Positions 16,164 through 24,449 of a stretch of 64,000 nucleotides of DNA are shown here, piece by piece. Source of the DNA: an uncultured Paracoccaceae bacterium. GTDB taxonomy: Bacteria > Pseudomonadota > Alphaproteobacteria > Rhodobacterales > Rhodobacteraceae. The stretch lies in assembly GCA_947487205.1 (NCBI GenBank), contig CANKVU010000015.1, positions 61,040 to 125,039 of the forward strand, given 5' to 3'. Every line of letters begins with the position of its first letter. The first letter of the stretch is position 1. Under the pieces are notes generated by a model that was not told where the DNA came from, made no database searches, and saw nothing but the letters and a program-made list of their open reading frames with translations. A program made the position numbers and the translations under genes.

Positions 16164-17453
16164 ATGATCCCCCGGTTCATCCTCCTCGTGATCGGCGGCT
16201 ATTTTCTCGCGACCATGGGCTATGCCCTGGTCCAGGCGCCGTTCTACGCTTCCGACGCCCACAGGATCGTGCGCTACGTCCTCGGGCCGGGCCTTCTGGG
16301 CGTGGGCTTCGTGCTGGCCGCCTGGCGGCTGAAACCGTCCCCGCGGCTCGTGGCGGCGATCTATTCCGCCACGATCGTGGGCAGCCTGTTCCTCTTCGAG
16401 GTCATCGCGACGGCCCGGACCTTCGGCCTCGGATCCGGCGCGGCGGCCGAGAACAGCGCCGAGGCGGCGGGCGCGGCGGGGTTCCGCGGTGCGCTTCCTC
16501 CCGGATATACCCTGAAGCGGCTGAATGCCGATCTCGGGATCGAAACCCCGTCGGAGGTCTTCCTCGGGGGCATTCCCGGCCAGAAGGTCCTGCTCTGCCA
16601 TCGCGCCGAGGGTCCGGTCCTCTATACCGCCGACCGGTACGGGTTCCGCAACGACGACGCCGTTCACGACGGGGATATCGACGTGTTCCTGCTGGGGGAT
16701 TCCTTCGCCGAAGGCTACTGCCTCGGCGAAGGGGAGCATTTCGCCGCGAAACTCGGCGATCTCGGCCTCGGGGTTCTCAACACCGGAACGCGGGGGGCGG
16801 GGCCGCTCTTCGAACTGGCGATCCTGGAGCGGTTTGGTCCCGAGCGCGCCCCGCCCTGGACCGTGATGCTCTTCTACGGCGGAAACGACTGGGAGAACCT
16901 GGAACGGGCCATGCCGCTCGACTGGCTGTCCGCGGCCGTGGACGGCGCCTATCTCGGCACCCCCGACCGGCCCGGAGCCGAGCGTCTCGCCGCGGCCCGG
17001 CGCCTCGTCGGGGAATGGTGGGCCCAGGAGGAGGAGACCGTGATCTCCGAGGAGGTGTGGGACGCCACGGCGTTGCGCAACATGCTCGCCCTGCAGAAGA
17101 CGGCGTTGACGCTGGGCCTCCACTTTCCCAAAGCTCCCGTGAAGATACCGGGCTATACCGAGGTTTTCGAACGCGCGGCCCGCACGGTCGGGGAATGGGG
17201 GGGGCGCCTTCTGGTCGTCTACGTTCCGCCCTCCGAGCAGTTCACGGGCCTTCTCTCCTTTCCCGGCGCCTACCAGGAGCTGCCGAACCTCGTCCGTGCC
17301 GCCACCGGTCAGGGCAATGTCGACTTCCTCGACCTTTCGGAGCCGTTCGCGCGCGCCGCCCATCCCGCCCGGCTCTATGCCCCCGACGGGCATTTCAGCG
17401 TGGAGGGGGCGGAATTCGCCGCCCGGGCGGTCCGGGAGGCGATGGCCCCCTGA
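16164..17453 (+). CDS. Membrane-anchored SGNH/GDSL hydrolase-like protein
   Basis: A 429-residue protein with two or three N-terminal membrane segments (residues ~5-25, ~35-55, ~65-85) and a large outside domain of SGNH fold. Block I is LLGDSFAEGYCL (Ser in GDSF), a Gly block is NTGTRGAGP, block III is YGGNDWEN and block V is DGHFSVEG with the catalytic His. Such proteins add or remove O-acyl groups on surface glycans. It lies 22 bp after the carbamoyltransferase, with GGAGG 13 bp before the ATG. It probably acts on the same polymer from the periplasmic side. The substrate cannot be read from the sequence. Confidence 0.82.
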   Translation: MIPRFILLVIGGYFLATMGYALVQAPFYASDAHRIVRYVLGPGLLGVGFVLAAWRLKPSPRLVAAIYSATIVGSLFLFEVIATARTFGLGSGAAAENSAEAAGAAGFRGALPPGYTLKRLNADLGIETPSEVFLGGIPGQKVLLCHRAEGPVLYTADRYGFRNDDAVHDGDIDVFLLGDSFAEGYCLGEGEHFAAKLGDLGLGVLNTGTRGAGPLFELAILERFGPERAPPWTVMLFYGGNDWENLERAMPLDWLSAAVDGAYLGTPDRPGAERLAAARRLVGEWWAQEEETVISEEVWDATALRNMLALQKTALTLGLHFPKAPVKIPGYTEVFERAARTVGEWGGRLLVVYVPPSEQFTGLLSFPGAYQELPNLVRAATGQGNVDFLDLSEPFARAAHPARLYAPDGHFSVEGAEFAARAVREAMAP

Positions 17454-17598
17454 CGGCGGTTCGGCGCGGCGCCATGCGCTGCCGCCGCGCGCCAGAAGCG
17501 GAGTTCCGCCCATCCGGGGGACCCGGCCGCACCCATTAGGATGTCGTTAACGCCCCGCTTGGTTTCCTTTGCATCTGAACGATCGAGAGAGGATCGAG

Positions 17599-17955
17599 AT
17601 GGAGGACGCGGAGGACGATTTCGAGGTCAGGACGCGCCTGGCCGCCGAACTGGCCGAGGCCCAGGGTTTCGTCCATACCGCGCGGGCGCTGCGCGGGCTC
17701 CTCGATCCCGCCGCTCCCGCCCCTTTGGTGGTCCGGACCCCACATCCTCGGGCGCGACCCGCGGCCGCCGCCTCGCGGAGGGGGGGCAGGACCCCGCCGG
17801 ACATCCGCCCCGCCACCGCACCCGGCCCGTCGCCACGGCGCATCCCGAAGGGATGGGTCGAGGAGGCCGGGATCGCCGCGGCCGTGCTGAGGATCCGGAA
17901 GGCGATCCGGGCGGCATGGCCCCGGATGGGGCGGCCGCTCGTATCCGGCCGCTAG
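17599..17955 (+). CDS. Hypothetical Arg/Pro-rich protein
   Basis: A 118-residue protein with an acidic helical N-terminus (EDAEDDFEVRTRLAAELAEAQ), a low-complexity Pro/Arg/Ala middle (about 45-80) and a basic helical C-terminus ending RPLVSGR. No domain recognised. The ATG at 17599 is chosen because GAGAGGA lies 7 bp upstream; TTG 17569 would add ten residues. It stands alone between the SGNH gene and the leftward dehydrogenase. The middle part may be unstructured. The gene is plausible but unproven. Confidence 0.45.
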   Translation: MEDAEDDFEVRTRLAAELAEAQGFVHTARALRGLLDPAAPAPLVVRTPHPRARPAAAASRRGGRTPPDIRPATAPGPSPRRIPKGWVEEAGIAAAVLRIRKAIRAAWPRMGRPLVSGR

Positions 17956-18006
17956 GGCGGGAGAGGCCCGTGGCGCTGCCCGCGCCGGGGGCGTTGGGCC
18001 GGGCCT

Positions 18007-19161
18007 TCACGTGGCGTGGCGGAACCGCAGGTTCTCGCGGCCGAGCTGGTCCAGGCGGGTCCGCCCCATCAGGCGCATGTCGCGTATGAGCTCGTCGCGC
18101 ATGAGCCCGAGCGCCCGTTCCACCCCCGGCCGCCCGGCGGCCGCGAGCGGAAAGAGATAGTAGCGCCCCAGACCCACGGCCTTCGCCCCGAGCGACAACG
18201 CCTTCAGGACATGGGTGCCCCGCGTGACGCCGGAATCGAGGATCACGTCCAGCCGGTCGCCGGCGGCCTGCACGATCTCGTCGAGCTGGTCGAAGGAGGA
18301 GCGCGACCCGTCGAGCTGGCGCCCGCCATGGTTGGAGATCACGACGCCCCGGCAGCCGATCTCGGCGGCGCGCACCGCGTCCTCGGGCGCCATCACGCCC
18401 TTCAGGGCGAACGGTCCGCCCCAGAGATCCACCATCTCGGCCACGTCGTCCCAGTCCATGGCCGGGTCCAGCATCTCGGTGAAGTACTGCCCGATCGAGG
18501 CCGCGCCGCCGCCCATGTCCACGTGCTGGTCGAGCTGGGGCAGGGAGAAGCTCTCGTGGCGCAGGTAGTTGATCCCCCAGGCGGGCTTCGCCACGAACTG
18601 GCTGATCCCCTTCAGGTTCAGCCGGAAGGGGATGGAGAAGCCGGTGCGCTTGTCGCGCTCGCGGTTGCCGCCGGTGATCGAATCCACCGTCAGCATCATC
18701 ACCTCGACCCCGGCCTCGCGGGCGCGCTCCATCATGGCGCGGTTCAGTCCGCGATCCTTGTGGAAGTAGAACTGGTAGACCTGCGGCGTGGAATGCTTCC
18801 GCCGCATCTCCTCGATCGAGACCGTGCCGAGGGAGGAGACGCCGAACATGGTCCCGAACTTCTCCGCCGCCGCCGCCGTGGCCCGCTCCCCCTCGTGGTG
18901 GAACAGCCGCTGCAGCGCGGTGGGGGAGAGATAGACCGGCAGGTCGAGCTTCTGGCCCATGACTTCCATCGACAGGTCCACCTCCTCGACGCCGCGCAGG
19001 ACGTTGGGCACCAGGTCCACATCGGCGAAGCTGGACGCGTTCCTGGCATAGGTCGCCTCGTCGTCCGCCGCCCCGTCGATGTAGTTGAAGATCGGCCCCG
19101 GCAGCCGCTTCTTCGCCAGCCGGCGGAAGTCGCGGAAATTGTGGCAATCGTCGAGCTTCAT
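18007..19161 (-). CDS. lldD: FMN-dependent alpha-hydroxy-acid (L-lactate) dehydrogenase
   Basis: A 384-residue flavoenzyme of the glycolate oxidase/LldD family. Motifs in order are FNYIDGAADDE (N-terminus), LSPTALQRLFH, QFYFHKDR, LTVDSITGGNRERD and SNHGGRQLDGS, where the family's catalytic His-Gly-Gly-Arg block sits, then a Gly-rich phosphate site (AVGLGRYYLF). It oxidises L-lactate or a related 2-hydroxy acid at the membrane, feeding the respiratory chain. The start at 19161 has GGAGG upstream; an in-frame start at 19491 would cross the upstream intergenic region. It is a single-gene unit, so lactate rather than glycolate is likely but not certain. Confidence 0.85.
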   Translation of the reverse strand: MKLDDCHNFRDFRRLAKKRLPGPIFNYIDGAADDEATYARNASSFADVDLVPNVLRGVEEVDLSMEVMGQKLDLPVYLSPTALQRLFHHEGERATAAAAEKFGTMFGVSSLGTVSIEEMRRKHSTPQVYQFYFHKDRGLNRAMMERAREAGVEVMMLTVDSITGGNRERDKRTGFSIPFRLNLKGISQFVAKPAWGINYLRHESFSLPQLDQHVDMGGGAASIGQYFTEMLDPAMDWDDVAEMVDLWGGPFALKGVMAPEDAVRAAEIGCRGVVISNHGGRQLDGSRSSFDQLDEIVQAAGDRLDVILDSGVTRGTHVLKALSLGAKAVGLGRYYLFPLAAAGRPGVERALGLMRDELIRDMRLMGRTRLDQLGRENLRFRHAT

Positions 19162-19276
19162 GGGCCCTCCTCCCCCGTGCGGGACCGCGGTCGGGCGGCC
19201 CTTCCGGGGATCTATTCCATTCCGGGGCCGAGAAAAGCGCGTGCCGGCGGATTGGGGGGAGGGGCCGCGTCCCGCG

Positions 19277-19301
19277 CTTTCCCGCGCCCGGAGCGGGAAA
19301 G
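19277..19301. repeat. Inverted repeat between lldD and sulfotransferase genes
   Basis: Perfect 9-bp arms CTTTCCCGC / GCGGGAAAG with a 7-base loop, about 80 bp past the sulfotransferase stop and 115 bp before the lldD start on the minus strand. It could end the sulfotransferase transcript or be an operator of lldD. An unusual AT stretch (19329-19350, GTATATATGTTTTT) lies next to it and may include the lldD promoter. Confidence 0.45.
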
Positions 19302-19381
19302 ACCGGGGCCGCTTTCGCAACTCTTTGGGGTATATATGTTTTTCGGCCGGACCAACCCCGGGAAAGCATGGGCCGGCCGTC

Positions 19382-20155
19382 TCATCCCCCGCGCATCCGC
19401 ACGCCATGGGCGACGGACCAGAGCGGATGGGCGACCTGCACCTCCCGCGGGCGGACCTCCATCCCCGGGCCGTAGCCCCAGGGCGCGGCACGGGCGGCCT
19501 GGGGCGCCGAGAGGGTCACGGCGCCCGCATAGGCGACGTTGCCGTCCCGCACCGGTTCGGGCAGGGGGGCGGGCTCCAGGTCGAGGAAGGCGGCCAGCAT
19601 CGCCATCGCCCGGTCGGGGGCGGCCACCACGTCCTCGTAGCGCAGCACCAGCACCGAATGGAGCCAGGGCAGGTCGCCCGCCACCCGCTCGTGCGCGTGC
19701 AGCCAGTGGTCGGCCATCGCCGGCAGGTCCAGGTCCACCCATTTCCGCGTCGCCGCCGCCACCGCCTCGGGATGGCGGATCACCACGACGAACTGCGCCA
19801 GCGGAAAGAGCTGCTGGTAGAGCCGCATCCGGGTCAGGTTGGGGGGCGACTTCTCCACCCGCCAGGGGGCGTCGGCGAACCAGGGCGCCCAATCGGCCTC
19901 GATCCGGTCGCGGACCTCCAGCCGGTCGAAGCCCCCCCCCTCGACCAGGTGCTGGGCGGGGTCGGTGGCGAAATGCATCGGCCGGCCGTGGCGCGCGGTG
20001 TGGGGGATCGCGCCCTGCAGGTAGACGCCCTCGTTCTCGGGCACCGGCGCGTCCGAGATCGCCGCCACGCCGGGCAGCGCGGCGATCAGCCGCTGGACCA
20101 GCGACGTGCCCGAGCGGTGCAGCCCGCCCACGAAGACATAGCGATGACGGGCCAC
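19382..20155 (-). CDS. Sulfotransferase family protein
   Basis: A 257-residue enzyme with the PAPS 5'-phosphosulfate loop GGLHRSGTSLVQ near residues 10-21 and the 3'-phosphate motif VVVIRHPEAVAAA near 124-136, as in type II carbohydrate and protein sulfotransferases. A Trp-Arg-Val-Glu-Lys-Ser-Pro segment (about 98-104) contains the family's conserved lysine region. It transfers sulfate from PAPS to a hydroxyl. It is divergent from the glycosyltransferase operon, with 119 bp between, so a sulfated glycan or glycolipid is a reasonable guess. The acceptor is unknown. Confidence 0.85.
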   Translation of the reverse strand: MARHRYVFVGGLHRSGTSLVQRLIAALPGVAAISDAPVPENEGVYLQGAIPHTARHGRPMHFATDPAQHLVEGGGFDRLEVRDRIEADWAPWFADAPWRVEKSPPNLTRMRLYQQLFPLAQFVVVIRHPEAVAAATRKWVDLDLPAMADHWLHAHERVAGDLPWLHSVLVLRYEDVVAAPDRAMAMLAAFLDLEPAPLPEPVRDGNVAYAGAVTLSAPQAARAAPWGYGPGMEVRPREVQVAHPLWSVAHGVRMRGG

Positions 20156-20181
20156 CCGGTCCCCCGATCATGGGAGAGGCG

Positions 20182-20209
20182 AGAATAGGCCATGCCCGGA
20201 ACGCGGCAA
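20182..20209 (-). promoter_or_regulatory. Candidate sulfotransferase promoter
   Basis: On the minus strand TTGCCG (20204-20209) and TATTCT (20182-20187) are spaced by 16 bp, 27 bases before the sulfotransferase ATG. It is the best promoter-like pair in the 119-bp divergent gap. Confidence 0.45.
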
Positions 20210-20274
20210 GCCGGAACCCGAGGGGGAGGGGAAGGATTGCCGCTGGACGGCCGGGCATACGGGGAAAGGGAGTC

Positions 20275-22302
20275 ATGCGGATCGTGCACATCGCCCTGGG
20301 TGGCTGCCTGAAGGCTCCGCCGGTGGCCTACGGGCTGACCGCCGATACCGGCGGCCATATCGCCTATGTCCTGGGCGCGGCCCGCGCCCAGGCCGCGCGC
20401 GGCGACCGGGTGGAGATCGTCACCCGGGCTTTCGATGATTCCCGCCTCGGCGCGATCCATGCCGCCCCGCGCGAGACGGTGGCGCCGGGCTGCACGATCC
20501 GCCGCCTGGCCACGCCGTGCCGGGACTACCTTTCCAAGGAGGCGCTCGAGGCCGAGATCCCCGCCCTCGTCCGGGCGTTCCTGGACCTGCTGCACGCGGA
20601 GGGGCCGCCCGACCTGATCCACGCCCATTTCGCCGATGCCGCGGAACTGGCCCGCGCGGCCGAGGCCGCGTTCGGCACCCCCTGGATCCTGACCACCCAT
20701 TCGCTGGGGCGCGACAAGGACGACGGCGCCGGCCCCGGCCCCGCCGATCCCGGGCTCGCCCGCCGCATCGCCCGGGAGGAGGCCGCCCTCGCCGCCGCCC
20801 ACGCGGTCGTCGCCTCCTCGCGCGACGAGGCCGAGCGGCAGATCGCGGCCTACGGTGCGGGGGCCGAGGGGCGCACCCACCGGGTCAATCCCGGCGCGAC
20901 CCTGTCCGGACCGGCCGATACCGCCGCGGCGCGGGCGCTGATCGCCCCCGATCTCGACGACCCCGACCGGCCCATCATCCTGGCCGTGGCCCGGCCGATC
21001 CCGAAGAAGAACCTCGGCGCCCTGGTCGAGGCCTATGGCGGCTCGCCGGCGCTGCAGGCCGCCGCCAACCTCGTGATCGTGGCCGGGCAGCACCCCGCCG
21101 GGCCGGAGCCGGGCGACGGCGACGTGCGCGGGGCGCTCGTCGACGCCCTCGACCGGTTCGGCCTGTCGGGGAAGGTCGCCCTGCCGCCGCGACATACCTC
21201 GCGCGACGTGGCCGGGCTCTATGCCCTCGCGGCGCGGGGCGGGGTCTTCTGCAATCCCGCGCTCAGCGAACCCTTCGGCCTGACCCTCGTCGAGGCGGCG
21301 CAATCGGGGGTCCCCCTCGTGGCGACCCGCAATGGCGGGCCCGCCGACATCGTCCGCGCGATCGGGTCGGGCCGGCTGGTCGATCCCGTCGACCGGGAGG
21401 CGATCGCCGCGGCGCTTCTGGCCTGGTTCCGCGATGACCTGCGCGGCCCCCGCATGCGGGCGGCGCGGAACCGGGCGCGGACGCTCTTCGACTGGTCCCG
21501 CTGGGCCGGGCGCGTCGCGGCGATCGCCGCCGACCTTGCCGCCCCGCCGCCCGCCGAAGGACCGGCCACGGATCTTCTCGCCTCCGACATCGACGGCACG
21601 CTGACGGGCGATGCCGAGGGCGCGGCGCGGTTCGCCAGATGGGCGGCGCAGCGTCCCGCGAGCTTGCGCTTCGTGGTCGCCACCGGGCGCCCGGTGACCG
21701 AGGCGCGGCGAATCCTGGACGATTGGGGCCTGCCGCGCCCCGACGCCTTCGTCACCTCCTGCGGCAGCGAGATCTGGCGCTGGACCGGCCCGGGGCGGCT
21801 GGCGCTCTGCCGCGACTATGCCGCCGGGCTCGACTGGCCGCGCGCCGCCGCCGCCGCCGTGCTGGACCAAGCGGGCGCGCGGTTGCAGGCCCCGTGCGAG
21901 CAGCGCCCCTGGAAGCTCGGCTATCTGGGCGACGCGGCCGAGGGCGCGCGGCTGGGGGATGCCCTGCGCCGGGCCGGGATCGCGGCGCGGGTCGTGCCCT
22001 CCCATGGGCGGTTCATCGACGTGATGCCCCGCGCCGCGGGCAAGGCCAACGCCATCCGGTTCGAGGCCGCGCGGGCGGGGGTGCCGCTGCACCGCTGCGC
22101 GGCCGCGGGCGACAGCGGCAACGACGCCGATATGCTCATGGCGTTCGGGCGGGCGATCCTGCCTTCCAATGCGCTGCCCGAACTTTCCGGCCTGCCGGGC
22201 CACCGGACCGTCGCCGCCCATGCCGACGGCGTGCTGGAAGGGCTCGCCCGGATCGGCCTCGCCGCCCCCGCCGTCCGCGAGAGGTCGGCCGTCGATGCGT
22301 GA
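20275..22302 (+). CDS. Sucrose-phosphate-synthase-like GT4 fused to HAD phosphatase
   Basis: A 675-residue fusion. Residues ~1-425 are a GT4 glycosyltransferase with the sucrose-phosphate synthase signatures TADTGGHIAYVL, HAHFADAAE, TTHSLGRDK, ARPIPKKNLG and NPALSEPFGLTLVEAA. Residues ~430-675 are a HAD-IIB phosphatase with SDIDGTLTGD, VATGRPVTEA and AAGDSGNDADM, as in sucrose-phosphate phosphatase. It could make a free disaccharide (sucrose or mannosylfructose) in two steps, or a glycosyl compound for the following enzymes. ATG 20275 follows GGGGAAAGGGAG. It overlaps the next gene by 8 bp. The specific sugar donor and acceptor are not decidable by eye. Confidence 0.82.
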   Translation: MRIVHIALGGCLKAPPVAYGLTADTGGHIAYVLGAARAQAARGDRVEIVTRAFDDSRLGAIHAAPRETVAPGCTIRRLATPCRDYLSKEALEAEIPALVRAFLDLLHAEGPPDLIHAHFADAAELARAAEAAFGTPWILTTHSLGRDKDDGAGPGPADPGLARRIAREEAALAAAHAVVASSRDEAERQIAAYGAGAEGRTHRVNPGATLSGPADTAAARALIAPDLDDPDRPIILAVARPIPKKNLGALVEAYGGSPALQAAANLVIVAGQHPAGPEPGDGDVRGALVDALDRFGLSGKVALPPRHTSRDVAGLYALAARGGVFCNPALSEPFGLTLVEAAQSGVPLVATRNGGPADIVRAIGSGRLVDPVDREAIAAALLAWFRDDLRGPRMRAARNRARTLFDWSRWAGRVAAIAADLAAPPPAEGPATDLLASDIDGTLTGDAEGAARFARWAAQRPASLRFVVATGRPVTEARRILDDWGLPRPDAFVTSCGSEIWRWTGPGRLALCRDYAAGLDWPRAAAAAVLDQAGARLQAPCEQRPWKLGYLGDAAEGARLGDALRRAGIAARVVPSHGRFIDVMPRAAGKANAIRFEAARAGVPLHRCAAAGDSGNDADMLMAFGRAILPSNALPELSGLPGHRTVAAHADGVLEGLARIGLAAPAVRERSAVDA

Positions 22303-23470
22303 TCTCGCCCCCGATCCCGCCATCCGCCCCGTGGGCTATTTCGTCCATCACCAGGGGCGGGGCCATGCCGAGCGCTGCGCCGCCATCGCGCGGGCCCTGA
22401 AGGAGGTTTCGCCCGGGCGGGGGATGCAAATCTTCTCGGCTCGCGACGACATCTTCGCCGACCTGCCGCCGGGGGTCGGGATCACGCGGATCCCCTCCCT
22501 CTTCGAACCGGAGGCGCGGGCACCGTCGGGGATGGACCGCGTGGCGACGCCCGACACGGTGCATTGCGCGCCCTTGGGCTGGCCGGGGATCCGCCAGGCC
22601 ATGGCCGAGATGACGCGCTGGTTCGACGCCGCCGATCCGGCGCTGATGATCTGCGACGTGAGCGCCGAGGTGGCGCAGCTCGCCCGCCTCTGCTCGGTAC
22701 CGCACGTGAAGGTCCTGCAGCACGGCGATCGCGGCGATCCGGGCCACCGGGCCGCCTATGACGGGGCGGCGGGGCTGCTGGCGCCCTTCGACCGGGCGCT
22801 GGCGCAACCCGAATGGGGCGCGGGGATGATGGCCAAGACCTTCTTCGCCGGCGGGCTGGGGGTGGACATCGCCCTGCCGACACGCGCCGCGGCGCGGGCG
22901 CGCCTGGGCCTGCCGGCCGCCGGCCGAATTGCGCTGGTGATCTCCGGCGGCGGCGGCGACGGCGTTTCGGAGGCGCCCCTGGGCGTCGCCGCGCGGACCT
23001 TTCCCGAGATCCGGTGGATCACCGTGGGCGAGGTCCGGCGCGACTGGCACGCGACACCGCCCGGCAACCTGGACCATGCGGGCTGGGTGGACGACATGGC
23101 CGACCGGATCGCCGCCGCCGACCTCGTCGTCGCCTCCACCGGCAATACCACCACGGCGCAGGTCCTGGCCGCGGGCCGGCCCTGGATCGCGGTGCCCGAA
23201 TGGCGCTATTTCGACGAGCAGGTGGAGAAGGCACGGGCGCTGGCCCGCGCCGGCGCGGCGCTCCACCTCGATCACCTGCCCTCCTCGGCCCATCGCTGGC
23301 GCGAGGCGGTGGCGCGGGCCCTCGCCGATCACGACCCCGACCGGCAGCGCCGGCTCGTGCGCGGGGACGCCGCCCGGGCCACGGCGCGCTGGATCGAGGC
23401 GCTGGCCCGCACGCTCTGGGATCCCGATCCCGTTTCCCCGAAGATCACGGAGGATCTGTCCGATGCCTAG
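22295..23470 (+). CDS. MurG/GT28-like glycosyltransferase
   Basis: A 391-residue protein with the N-terminal GYFVHHQGRGHAERCAAIARAL motif type of GT28/UDP-glycosyltransferases (Gly-His-rich first loop) and a C-terminal nucleotide-sugar domain. That domain has a Gly-rich loop (LVISGGGGDGVS) and a donor-binding segment (DLVVASTGNTTTAQVLAAGR, then PEWRYFDEQVEKA). The ATG at 22295 overlaps the preceding stop by 8 bp and its own stop overlaps the next start by 8 bp, which indicates translational coupling. Likely a cytoplasmic or membrane-associated transferase in the same pathway. Substrate unknown. Confidence 0.75.
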   Translation: MRDLAPDPAIRPVGYFVHHQGRGHAERCAAIARALKEVSPGRGMQIFSARDDIFADLPPGVGITRIPSLFEPEARAPSGMDRVATPDTVHCAPLGWPGIRQAMAEMTRWFDAADPALMICDVSAEVAQLARLCSVPHVKVLQHGDRGDPGHRAAYDGAAGLLAPFDRALAQPEWGAGMMAKTFFAGGLGVDIALPTRAAARARLGLPAAGRIALVISGGGGDGVSEAPLGVAARTFPEIRWITVGEVRRDWHATPPGNLDHAGWVDDMADRIAAADLVVASTGNTTTAQVLAAGRPWIAVPEWRYFDEQVEKARALARAGAALHLDHLPSSAHRWREAVARALADHDPDRQRRLVRGDAARATARWIEALARTLWDPDPVSPKITEDLSDA

Positions 23471-24446
23471 CGTATCCGTCCTGACCATCGCCAAGGGCCG
23501 CGAGGCGCATCTGGCCAACGTGCTGGAGGGCCTGGCCATGCAGCGCACGCTCCCGCGGGAGGCCGTGATCGCCGTGATGCAGGAGGCGCCCTACGAGGCG
23601 CTGCCCGCGATGCCCTTTCCGGTTCGGCAGGTGCGCGTGACGCGCCCCGACGGCCACCTGCCGCTGGCCGCCGCGCGCAACGCCGCCGCCGCCGCGGCTA
23701 CCGGCGACGTGCTGGCCTTCGTCGACGTGGATTGCATCCCCGATCCCGGCTTCGTCGCCGACGTGGCGCGCATGGCCCGCCCGGGCGAAGGGCTGGTGAT
23801 GGGGGAGGTCCTGTACCTGCCCCACGGCACGGCCGATCACGGCCCTGATTTCGCACGCTTCGAAGCCGTGGCCGTGCGCCATTCCGACCGGCAGGCCCCG
23901 CCCGAGGGAGATCGGGCGCCCTGCGACGATTACCGCTGCTTCTGGTCGCTGAATTTCGCGCTCCACCGCGAGGACTGGGCGCGCTCGGGCGGGTTCGACG
24001 AACGGTTCTACGGCTATGGCGGCGAGGATACCGATTTCGGCCGAACCCTTTCGGAGCGCGACATCCCGATTTCGTGGATCCGCGGCGCGCGGGTCTATCA
24101 CCAGCACCACGCCCATTGCATGCCCCCCGTCCACCACCTGCACTCGGTCCTGCGAAATTCCGAGCTCTTCGCCCAAAAATGGGGCCACAGGACCATGGGG
24201 CACTGGCTCTACGGCTTCCAGCTCCTGGGCCTCGTGGGCGAGGAAGGGGGGGAGCTCACCGTGCTGCGGGAGCCCGGGGAGGCCGATTTCGCCCTCTGCC
24301 GGCAGGGCCTGGACATGCCCTATGCCAATACCCGCCGCGTCATCGACAGGCTGCAGGCGGCCGAGAGCGCGGGGCAGTCGAACCGCGAGCGCACCGAGGC
24401 GGTGGAGCGCGCCCAGTCCCGCCTGGTCCACCTCGCCGCGGAGTAG
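23463..24446 (+). CDS. GT2-type glycosyltransferase with galactosyltransferase C-domain
   Basis: A 327-residue GT-A fold enzyme. It opens with PSVSVLTIAKGREAHLANVL, has the metal-binding DVDCIPDPGF (DxD) near residue 82, and the galactosyltransferase C-terminal segment FALHREDWARSGGFDERFYG...GEDTDFGRTL (about 160-195). This pattern occurs in beta-1,4-galactosyltransferase-like bacterial enzymes and mycofactocin-type GT2 proteins. It is coupled to both neighbours (8 bp overlap before, 3 bp gap after). The sugar transferred is unknown. Confidence 0.82.
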   Translation: MPSVSVLTIAKGREAHLANVLEGLAMQRTLPREAVIAVMQEAPYEALPAMPFPVRQVRVTRPDGHLPLAAARNAAAAAATGDVLAFVDVDCIPDPGFVADVARMARPGEGLVMGEVLYLPHGTADHGPDFARFEAVAVRHSDRQAPPEGDRAPCDDYRCFWSLNFALHREDWARSGGFDERFYGYGGEDTDFGRTLSERDIPISWIRGARVYHQHHAHCMPPVHHLHSVLRNSELFAQKWGHRTMGHWLYGFQLLGLVGEEGGELTVLREPGEADFALCRQGLDMPYANTRRVIDRLQAAESAGQSNRERTEAVERAQSRLVHLAAE

Positions 24447-24449
24447 GCG

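Noticed and set aside
18016..20274. Rightward frame continuing upstream of the SPS-like gene for over 2 kb
   Set aside because: It is antisense to lldD and the sulfotransferase; the real start at 20275 has a ribosome site and the family N-terminus.
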